NCBI GenBank assembly: GCA_005884825.1
Contig: VAZT01000412.1
Span: 1 to 6,435 of the forward strand
Length of the DNA: 6,435 bases
Source: Alphaproteobacteria bacterium
GTDB lineage: Bacteria > Pseudomonadota > Alphaproteobacteria > ATCC43930 > CGMCC-115725
Reading direction: 5' to 3'
Under the pieces are notes generated by a model. It had not been told where the DNA came from, did not search any database, and saw only the letters and a list, made by a program, of their open reading frames with translations. The position numbers and the translations under genes are program-made. Below are positions 1-4,964 of the stretch, piece after piece; the first letter of the stretch is position 1; every line of letters begins with the position of its first letter.

Positions 1-204
1 CTCGCCGCCGGTCTCTGGGCTGGGAGTTTCGTCGCCCTCGGCTATTTCCTCGGACACGCATTCCGCGCCGTGCTCGGTCATTTGGTGCGCTCGTTCAGCC
101 TCGTCATGCTGATCGCGTTTATCGTCTTCACGCTCGCCGTGTGGCTGTTTCACAGGCTGCAAAGACGTCGCCAGCTCAGGGTTCCGCCGGGCGCCAAGAT
201 GTAA
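1..204 (+). CDS. DedA family membrane protein, C-terminal part (cut by left edge)
   Basis: Only the last 67 codons are in the window. The protein would lie in the inner membrane; DedA/SNARE-associated (VTT domain) proteins are linked to lipid-carrier flipping and envelope homeostasis. The visible part has a small-residue and aromatic-rich helix ending in GYFLGH, which fits the conserved G-W-GYxxG region near the end of DedA proteins. A second hydrophobic helix (VMLIAFIVFTLAVWLF) follows, then a basic tail HRLQRRRQLR, a usual cytoplasmic C-terminus. The last residues (PPGAKM) and the TAA stop lie in or next to DNA that, on the other strand, encodes the truncated SAM hydrolase. The native dedA end may therefore have been replaced in a rearrangement. 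Family call is fairly sure from topology and motif; the specific paralog cannot be told. Confidence 0.75.
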   Translation, partial: LAAGLWAGSFVALGYFLGHAFRAVLGHLVRSFSLVMLIAFIVFTLAVWLFHRLQRRRQLRVPPGAKM

Positions 205-701
205 ACGATCTCGGCAAGGTCGTCCGGCCAATCGGGACGGCGGAATACTCCCTCGGGACGGAGCCGACCGGCCGGCGGCTCGCCGCGAGCCAGCAGCCCC
301 GCTGCCGGGGCGAACAGATCGCGGCCGTGAAAGCTGGCCGATATCGCCTCGGGCCGCGCGGAGATCTCCCAGGTTCGCGGGCGGTCGGCGCGCCGCGTGA
401 CGAGTTCGAACAACCCATTGTCCGGACCGACATACCAGCGGGAATCGGCTTCGACGACCACCGCTGCACGCTCCCCCCCCACCCCGGGGTCGACGACTGC
501 GAGAATGATCGTGCCCGGCGGAAACCATGCGCCGTAGACGGCAAGCAGATAAGCTGCCGGCTGAGGCTTTGCTGCGGGCAGGTCGGCAAACAGGTCGACC
601 ACCGGAACACCGGGTGCGATCTGGTGCAACACGGCCTTGACCTGGCCGATATACGGCCCTTCGAGACCAAAATCGGTGAACAAGACAATTATTGGAGCCA
701 T
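150..701 (-). CDS. SAM hydrolase / SAM hydroxide adenosyltransferase (DUF62), 3'-truncated, probably a pseudogene
   Basis: The 183-aa product matches the N-terminal domain of the DUF62 family, which hydrolyses S-adenosylmethionine to adenosine and methionine and is related to SAM-dependent chlorinase and fluorinase. Motifs in order: LFTDFG (residues 7-12), VDPGVGGER (70-78), GPDNGL (92-97) and FHGRDLFAPAA (124-134). The match stays good to DDLAEIVYI (161-168). There the family normally continues with a YID-x-F/Y-GN segment and a C-terminal beta domain of roughly 70-90 residues. Here it switches to LAPGGTLSWRRL, which is just the complement of the dedA 3' end, and stops. That missing domain normally helps form the SAM site between subunits, so activity is doubtful. 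The ATG start has a purine-rich GAGGCGAGG directly upstream, too close for an ideal Shine-Dalgarno. The gene overlaps dedA tail to tail by 55 bp. Homology is certain; loss of function is inferred. Confidence 0.8.
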   Translation of the reverse strand: MAPIIVLFTDFGLEGPYIGQVKAVLHQIAPGVPVVDLFADLPAAKPQPAAYLLAVYGAWFPPGTIILAVVDPGVGGERAAVVVEADSRWYVGPDNGLFELVTRRADRPRTWEISARPEAISASFHGRDLFAPAAGLLARGEPPAGRLRPEGVFRRPDWPDDLAEIVYILAPGGTLSWRRLCSL

Positions 702-806
702 CCTCGCCTCTTCGACGGGTCATGGTTCTGATGCTAAACCGGGTTTGGCGGCAGACTTTGAACGCCTTTGATCTTATCGGTTCAAGTTCTCGCTCGGCAT
801 TAAATC

Positions 807-836
807 ATTCGGATAGGACACAGCAGGCTATCCAAT
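807..836. repeat. Inverted repeat / potential hairpin in the 702-986 gap
   Basis: GGATAG (811-816) and CTATCC (828-833) are perfect complements around an 11-nt loop. The stem extends to ATT (807-809) with AAT (834-836) if C810 is bulged. No T tract follows on either strand, so an intrinsic terminator is unlikely. The surrounding gap (702-986) is AT-richer than the rest of the window and lies between divergent genes. Besides this repeat, a short AAACC-G-GGTTT palindrome (736-746) and the promoter at 924-953, I see nothing in it. Function unknown; it could be an operator or chance. Confidence 0.3.
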
Positions 837-923
837 CTTGGGTTGGGTTATACCGCGCCTTGTCCGCCTGAAAAAGAGTAAGCCTTTGTACTTAAGATTT
901 GTCGAGAACGAGCGCTGCTGCTC

Positions 924-953
924 TTGAAATTGAGAGAGCTCCTTGGTTATGCT
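924..953 (+). promoter_or_regulatory. Putative sigma-70-type promoter for the small secreted protein gene
   Basis: TTGAAA (924-929) matches five of six bases of the -35 consensus and is followed after 18 nt by TATGCT (948-953), matching four of six of the -10 consensus. Transcription would begin near 960, giving a leader of about 25-30 nt before the ATG at 987. It lies in the AT-richer part of the gap and in the right orientation. Inferred by eye only. Confidence 0.4.
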
Positions 954-986
954 GAGCGCGTCGCGGACATCGTTGGGGGAATTGCG

Positions 987-1439
987 ATGAAAAAACTTGG
1001 TTTGGCTGCGGCTCTCCTGGCCGCCGCGTCTGTCGCCACAGCGTCGGCCGCCGACCGGAATTGCTATTCGCCGGGGGATATCGAAGCTGAGCAGGCGCTG
1101 CTGTTTCAAACCAATCTGATGGTCATCAGCTCGGCTTGCCGGGATACCGTCTACGGCGAATTTCGGGCGCGCAACAAGGATGCGATCTTGCGCTATCAGA
1201 ACGCGATGATCGACCATTTTCGCCGCACCGGCGCTCGCAACGCGAAGAGCGCCTTCGATGCCTGGCAAACCAGCCTCGCCAACGAGGCTGCGCGCAAGCA
1301 AGCGATCATTCCGACCGGGCAATTCTGCCAACAATCGACCGAGATGTTGAAGCTGGCCAGCACGCTCGACACAAAAGGATTTCATGATTACGCGGTCGCC
1401 CATGCGGTGGACGGCGTGCACCCGAGGTGTTCGAAGTAG
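987..1439 (+). CDS. Small secreted four-cysteine protein of unknown function
   Basis: A 150-aa protein that I cannot assign to a named family. It begins with a clear Sec signal peptide: MKK, a hydrophobic Leu/Ala core (4-17), and an A-S-A cleavage site with the cut likely after residue 21. The mature part of about 129 residues is mostly helical and polar, without further membrane segments. It contains four cysteines (C26, C51, C114, C148), an even number spread through the chain, which suits two disulfide bonds in the periplasm. I chose ATG 987 over an in-frame TTG at 924 because GGGGGA (975-980) sits six bases before it, the signal peptide starts exactly there, and the extra 21 residues would destroy the signal and lie over the putative promoter. 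It appears to be a single-gene unit: its 3' neighbour is a decayed gene on the other strand. No terminator is evident after the stop. The gene is confident; function is open. Confidence 0.8.
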   Translation: MKKLGLAAALLAAASVATASAADRNCYSPGDIEAEQALLFQTNLMVISSACRDTVYGEFRARNKDAILRYQNAMIDHFRRTGARNAKSAFDAWQTSLANEAARKQAIIPTGQFCQQSTEMLKLASTLDTKGFHDYAVAHAVDGVHPRCSK

Positions 1440-1479
1440 CTGGGGCGCCCACTTGGAGCGAGGCCATGCCGGTTGGGGG

Positions 1480-1872
1480 GAGAACCGTGTCCAGCCTAAA
1501 ACTGCTGCTCCCACCAGCCCAGCCGCAGAGAGCGCGGCCATAAAGAGTAGGCGCTTCCGCCGAAGGCTGAATAGAGCACTCCCGCGATCCCCGCCGGCGA
1601 CACCCCCGAGCACCATCAATCCGATCGGCCCGAGCCGGGCGAGCCGCCGCCGCCCATGCCAGAAGAGCAGGATTTCGGCGAGGACTCCTTCCGCCCAAAG
1701 CCAACCGACCGCCGTGTCCGAGAAATCCAGCGAGCGCCAGTAAAGCGTTCCAAAGCCGTAATAAACTCGGTGACTCGCCTGCAGGGCAGAGGCGGCAGGG
1801 ATAAAGACCCAGAACCTGGGATCGCCGGCGACTGCACCGTCGCGGCATAAAAGGCCGAAAGGCGCAGTGCCG
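1480..1872 (-). pseudogene. Remnant of an HcaT-like MFS transporter (3-phenylpropionate permease family)
   Basis: This fills the otherwise gene-free 1440-1934 stretch. Read on the minus strand, the frame from about 1872 to 1593 gives the start of the C-terminal half of an MFS_1_like/HcaT-type permease: FWVFIPAASALQ, ASHRVYYGFGTLYW and LWAEGVLAEILLFWHGRR, ending at LGPIGLMVLGGVAG. The sequence then jumps, in a different frame (about 1591-1541), to GIAGVLYSAFGGSAYSL, which resembles the segment before the last helix of the family. It returns to the first frame at 1541 for MAALSAAGLVGAAVLGW, the final helix. So the N-terminal six helices are absent, about 100 residues between helices 8 and 11 are deleted, and there are at least two frame changes. 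The first frame happens to stay open for 486 codons (828-2288), but most of that is shadow of the flanking genes. Family recognition is from motif memory and should be checked by search. Confidence 0.7.
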
Positions 1873-1884
1873 GATGCAAAATCA

Positions 1885-1928
1885 ACTGATCTCGAAATTG
1901 TGACGGTCTCGACGGTGCGCAGATCAGT
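1885..1928. repeat. 8-bp inverted repeat just upstream of the TerC gene
   Basis: ACTGATCT (1885-1892) and AGATCAGT (1921-1928) are perfect complements separated by 28 nt. The right arm ends six bases before the GTG chosen as the TerC start. The loop contains two copies of GACGGT (1902-1907, 1911-1916). It could be an operator for a dimeric regulator, or an RNA stem limiting access to the start of TerC translation, which also lacks a visible Shine-Dalgarno. Position and perfection make it notable; function is not shown. Confidence 0.35.
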
Positions 1929-1934
1929 GATTAT

Positions 1935-2585
1935 GTGGCGACGGTGCTGATCGGCGTGAATCAACTCGGCACACTGCTGTCGGTGGTCATCATCGATGTG
2001 GTGCTCGCCGGAGACAACGCGATCGTCGTCGGAATGGCGGCGGCAGGCCTTCCGGCCGAACGGCGGCGGAGCATTATCGTGCTCGGCATCGCCGCCGCGA
2101 CCGTCCTGCGGATCCTCTTTGCCTATTTTGCCGTGCAGCTGCTCGCGGTGATCGGCCTGACTTTGGCGGGCGGTGTGCTGCTGCTGTGGGTCTCGTGGAA
2201 AATGTATCGCGAGATCCGCGAGACACACACCAATAAGCCGCCGGAGTTGGGCGGGGTGGAGTGCTCCGGCGCCCGACTGGCCACCCACCGGACGACCCCG
2301 ACGGAGGCGCTCACTCGGATCGTCCTGGCCGATGTTTCGATGTCACTCGACAACGTATTGGCGGTCGCCGGGATCGCGCGCGACCATTTCTGGCTACTGG
2401 CGTTCGGACTTGTGCTTTCGGTGGCGCTGATGGGCGTCGCCTCGACCTGGATCGCCAGGCTCCTCGACCGCTTTTTCTGGATCTCCTGGGTCGGGCTCGG
2501 GATCATCACTTTCGTCGCTCTCCGGATGATTTGGGGCGGCTCGACCGAGATCCTCAAACAAACCGCCGCATTAACTCTGTCCTGA
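1935..2585 (+). CDS. TerC family integral membrane protein (YjbE-like)
   Basis: A 216-aa inner-membrane protein with about seven hydrophobic helices, the usual size for short YjbE-type TerC proteins. Family members such as Alx and MntP-independent YkoY/YceF proteins are tied to manganese export or metal loading of exoenzymes, and TerC itself to tellurite resistance. Both halves carry the family's paired acidic motif: D21 with AGDNA (25-29) in the first half, and D133 with MSLDNVLAVAG (136-146) in the second, showing the internal repeat. A polar loop (about 92-125) joins the halves. Start is uncertain: GTG 1935 gives a normal N-terminus but has no Shine-Dalgarno. The frame is open back to 1890, GTG 1956 is another option, and no in-frame ATG exists upstream. 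The gene begins just after the transporter remnant and ends 6 bp from the convergent radical SAM gene. No yybP-ykoY-like leader is seen. Family call is firm; substrate is inferred from relatives. Confidence 0.9.
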   Translation: MATVLIGVNQLGTLLSVVIIDVVLAGDNAIVVGMAAAGLPAERRRSIIVLGIAAATVLRILFAYFAVQLLAVIGLTLAGGVLLLWVSWKMYREIRETHTNKPPELGGVECSGARLATHRTTPTEALTRIVLADVSMSLDNVLAVAGIARDHFWLLAFGLVLSVALMGVASTWIARLLDRFFWISWVGLGIITFVALRMIWGGSTEILKQTAALTLS

Positions 2586-2591
2586 GGCCAG

Positions 2592-3539
2592 TCAACCGCG
2601 GCTACAAGCGCCGCCGCCGAGGACGCAGAACTTGGCGCAGTGAGGGTGATTAAGAGGCACGGCGCCGCTCGCCTCGGCGAGGGTTCGGCCGAGCTCGAAG
2701 CGAGAATCATAGGGGAGCAGCGTGCAGGCTAGGACGGCTGGATGCGCTTCGCCCTTACGCTTCACAATCATCCGCGACGTCGCGCACATGACGCTCTCCG
2801 GCGATTTCCCGAGAATGCCCCAACACGCTTCGGTGATCTCCGGAACATCGGCTGCCGCATCCATTTCCGGAAACACCGTAAGTGCCACCGCATCGGCGGC
2901 GTCGATTGCGACGCCGAGCTCGGCGAACAGCCGGGCAAAGCCGCTGCGTATCGCCGCTTCCGGCTCTCCCGAAAGCCGGCGGCTGGCGACATGCGGCGAG
3001 AAGCCGTTGCGCGCCAGCCACAGGAGCCCGTCAATTGTCGGCCGCCAGCTACGTTTGCCGCGTTCTACCTCGTGCACCTGCGGCCCGTAATGATCGATCG
3101 AGACGCGTATCGTCAGCCGGTCGCCAAATCGGTCTCTGAGTTTCAACAGCGCCGGCTTGCATTTAGCCATCGGCTTCATCGCATTCGTCAGAACGAGGGC
3201 GCGGAAACCGCGGGAAAGGACATCTTCGAGCATCCCCGGCAGCTCGGGGTTCATGAAAGGCTCGCCGCCGGTGAAGCCAATCAGCGACGTCGAGAGACCG
3301 CCCGCTTCGATCTCGTCGAGATATTCGGCTACCTCGGCGGCCGTCAGGTAGACTAGCCGATCATTTTTGGGGGAGGACTCGATATAGCAGTGTTCGCAGG
3401 TCAGGTTGCACAGCGTGCCGGTATTGAACCACAGCGTGTCCAGCGACCTGAGGGCGACTTGCGCTCGCGGTTCGCCCTTGGCCGTCAGGAAAGCGTGCTG
3501 AAATTTGCGCGGATCCAGTTGCGACGGCGGCTCAGCCAT
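2592..3539 (-). CDS. Radical SAM protein with C-terminal extra cysteines
   Basis: A 315-aa cytoplasmic radical SAM enzyme that would cleave SAM with a [4Fe-4S] cluster to start radical chemistry. The cluster motif is C44-x3-C48-x2-C51 (CNLTCEHC); the GGEP motif binding the SAM methionine moiety is at 91-94 (FTGGEPF); RVSIDHYG (145-152) fits a later strand of the barrel. The C-terminus is unusual: C272 precedes a conserved-looking LLPYD-x-RFELGRTL stretch, and the chain ends with C301-x3-C305-x6-C312 three residues before the stop. This resembles a compact SPASM-like site able to hold an auxiliary Fe-S cluster. No family-specific substrate can be named. The ATG at 3539 is the likely start, though its Shine-Dalgarno is poor. 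It is divergent from URC1 across 171 bp and convergent with TerC (6-bp gap). Its position suggests co-regulation with URC genes, but participation in pyrimidine catabolism is my inference. Confidence 0.88.
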   Translation of the reverse strand: MAEPPSQLDPRKFQHAFLTAKGEPRAQVALRSLDTLWFNTGTLCNLTCEHCYIESSPKNDRLVYLTAAEVAEYLDEIEAGGLSTSLIGFTGGEPFMNPELPGMLEDVLSRGFRALVLTNAMKPMAKCKPALLKLRDRFGDRLTIRVSIDHYGPQVHEVERGKRSWRPTIDGLLWLARNGFSPHVASRRLSGEPEAAIRSGFARLFAELGVAIDAADAVALTVFPEMDAAADVPEITEACWGILGKSPESVMCATSRMIVKRKGEAHPAVLACTLLPYDSRFELGRTLAEASGAVPLNHPHCAKFCVLGGGACSRG

Positions 3540-3616
3540 GGGGACCGTTGCCGGAAATCGAAGGAAACGAGCTTAACTTAGTACGCCGGAACCGATCTCG
3601 AAGATTATTTCGACCC

Positions 3617-3634
3617 CCTCACACCATCGTGAGG
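3617..3634. promoter_or_regulatory. Inverted repeat CCTCAC-N6-GTGAGG, candidate operator
   Basis: Perfect 6-bp arms at 3617-3622 and 3629-3634 with a 6-nt centre, in the spacer between the divergent radical SAM and URC1 genes. The size and spacing (arm centres about 12 bp apart) suit a dimeric helix-turn-helix repressor. No RutR-like TTGACCA/TGGTCAA site is present. Candidate only. Confidence 0.35.
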
Positions 3635-3636
3635 CG

Positions 3637-3657
3637 AGCCCGCCCGGGTCGCGGGCT
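3637..3657. promoter_or_regulatory. Inverted repeat AGCCCGC-N7-GCGGGCT, candidate operator or hairpin
   Basis: Perfect 7-bp arms at 3637-3643 and 3651-3657 around a 7-nt loop, only two bases after the previous inverted repeat. In URC1 mRNA it would be a stable GC-rich stem if transcription starts upstream of it. It is not followed by a T run beyond TGTTG, so a terminator is unlikely. A promoter for URC1 probably lies around or after it, but I could not find a convincing -35/-10 pair between here and the ATG at 3711. Confidence 0.35.
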
Positions 3658-3710
3658 GTTGATTACACCATTACGCTCTCCATTTGTGATCTTTCCCGCG
3701 CGAAAAGGTC

Positions 3711-4964
3711 ATGGAGCATTCCGCACCGCGTCATATCCGTCTGACTTCCCACCCTGGAACAGCTGGCCGGGGCGCCATTCCGCTGAGTTGGGGCGCGTCA
3801 AGCCCGGCCGCACGGGGGCCAGTCGTAGCGAGCCCTGCCGAGCCACGATACCGCAACGCGGTGGGTTCCTGCTCCGGGGCCTACGCAGTCTATCGCGCGC
3901 TTGCCGTGGCGACGCGGGCCTTGGCGCGTGACCATCGCCCTGATTTCACTGACACCGCGCCGGCGACCCTTATCGGGCCGCATCCCCAATGGGGCAATCC
4001 GGCGAAAATCGTGTCGCTTGATCCCTGGGGCCATCTCGTCGGCGAGGTATTTGCGGAGCATATCCGCGCCGGCATCGACATACGTCCGACCATCGCGGTC
4101 ACGCGGGCCCGAATTACCACGCCCGAGTTGCGCCCGCTTCTCGCTGACGGGACTCTGCGGCCAGACGGCGAGGTCTTGCTCGACAATGGCGAAATCCGCG
4201 TCACCAAGGCGGCGATCGATTCGGTATGGCATCTGCCCGGGCTGGCCGCCCGCTTCGGTGTTGCCGAAGCCGATCTGCGCCGCACCCTGTTCGAAGAGAC
4301 CGGGGGGATGTTCCCCGAGCTCGTGACCCGGCCCGACATCGAGGTCTTGTTGCCCCCGATCGGCGGCATGACGGTTTATTTCTTTGGTGCGGTCGAGCGG
4401 ATCGCGGATCCGGGCACCGTCATCGCCTGTCGTGTTCATGACGAGTGCAACGGGTCGGACGTGTTCGGCTCCGACATCTGCACGTGCCGCCCCTATCTCG
4501 TCCATGGGATCGAGGTCTGCGTCGAGACCGCACAGCAGGGCGGCGTCGGGATCATCGTCTACAACCGCAAAGAAGGGCGGGCACTCGGCGAGGTCACCAA
4601 ATTCCTCGTCTACAACGCGCGCAAGCGCCAATCGGGGGGCGACCGCGCGGACACTTATTTCCGCCGCACCGAATGCGTCGCCGGGGTGCAGGACATGCGG
4701 TTTCAGGAGCTGATGCCGGATGTCTTCCACTGGCTCGGCATCCGCCGAATACACCGCTGGGTGTCGATGTCGAACTTGAAGCGTGACGCGCTGACGGGAC
4801 AGGGCATCGAGGTCGTGGAGCAGGTCGCGATCCCGGACCGGCTGGTGCCGCTCGACGCCGTGGTCGAAATCGAGGCAAAGAAAGCCGCCGGCTACTTTGC
4901 GCCGGCGGGGATCCCCGACCCTGATGAGCTCAGCGGCATCAGGGGTCGTGCGCTCGACGACTGA
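3711..4964 (+). CDS. URC1-type GTP cyclohydrolase II family protein (uracil catabolism)
   Basis: A 417-aa protein in two parts. Residues about 8-214 are the N-terminal domain found in URC1 proteins (GTP_CH_N type), with motifs IRLTSHP, PQWGNPAKIVSLDPWGHLV (92-110), RPTIAVTRARI (125-135) and FEETGGMFPELVTRPD (194-209). Residues about 215-396 are a GTP cyclohydrolase II domain. Zinc ligands C246, C257 and C259 keep the exact RibA spacing; NRKEGRALGE (285-294), Y301, D328 and R330 align with RibA nucleotide-binding and catalytic positions. The RibA TNNPKK segment is instead MSNLKR (353-358). In yeast, URC1 is needed for uracil catabolism rather than riboflavin synthesis, and the adjacent URC4 gene supports that role. 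The substrate is probably a uracil-derived nucleotide rather than GTP, but this is not shown by sequence. ATG 3711 has AAAAGG close upstream. The 3' end overlaps URC4. An ordinary RibA is less likely given the N-terminal domain and neighbour. Confidence 0.92.
   Translation: MEHSAPRHIRLTSHPGTAGRGAIPLSWGASSPAARGPVVASPAEPRYRNAVGSCSGAYAVYRALAVATRALARDHRPDFTDTAPATLIGPHPQWGNPAKIVSLDPWGHLVGEVFAEHIRAGIDIRPTIAVTRARITTPELRPLLADGTLRPDGEVLLDNGEIRVTKAAIDSVWHLPGLAARFGVAEADLRRTLFEETGGMFPELVTRPDIEVLLPPIGGMTVYFFGAVERIADPGTVIACRVHDECNGSDVFGSDICTCRPYLVHGIEVCVETAQQGGVGIIVYNRKEGRALGEVTKFLVYNARKRQSGGDRADTYFRRTECVAGVQDMRFQELMPDVFHWLGIRRIHRWVSMSNLKRDALTGQGIEVVEQVAIPDRLVPLDAVVEIEAKKAAGYFAPAGIPDPDELSGIRGRALDD

Noticed and set aside
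471..480. Run of eight C as a frameshift site in the SAM hydrolase
   Set aside because: The frame reads correctly through it (VDPGVGGER motif intact), so there is no sign of an indel here.
141..731. Plus-strand open frame of 196 codons opposite the SAM hydrolase
   Set aside because: Antisense shadow; its product lacks any family pattern, while the minus strand has all DUF62 N-terminal motifs.
1443..1450. GGGCGCCC palindrome just after the secreted protein stop codon as a terminator
   Set aside because: Only 8 bp with no loop and no following T run; common by chance in GC-rich DNA.
1873..1934. yybP-ykoY manganese riboswitch before TerC
   Set aside because: Such riboswitches precede some TerC-family genes, but the space is too short after the transporter remnant and I see no matching conserved core.
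828..2288. Very long minus-strand open frame of 486 codons
   Set aside because: It spans antisense of the secreted protein and TerC genes. Only the middle part resembles a protein (the MFS remnant), and that part also changes frame. The open length reflects GC-rich codon bias.
3540..3710. RutR-type operator for pyrimidine control
   Set aside because: No TTGACCA/TGGTCAA-like palindrome is present in the divergent spacer.
3711..4964. Riboflavin synthesis RibA
   Set aside because: The URC1-type N-terminal domain, altered NPK segment and overlap with URC4 favour URC1; there are no other riboflavin genes in the window.
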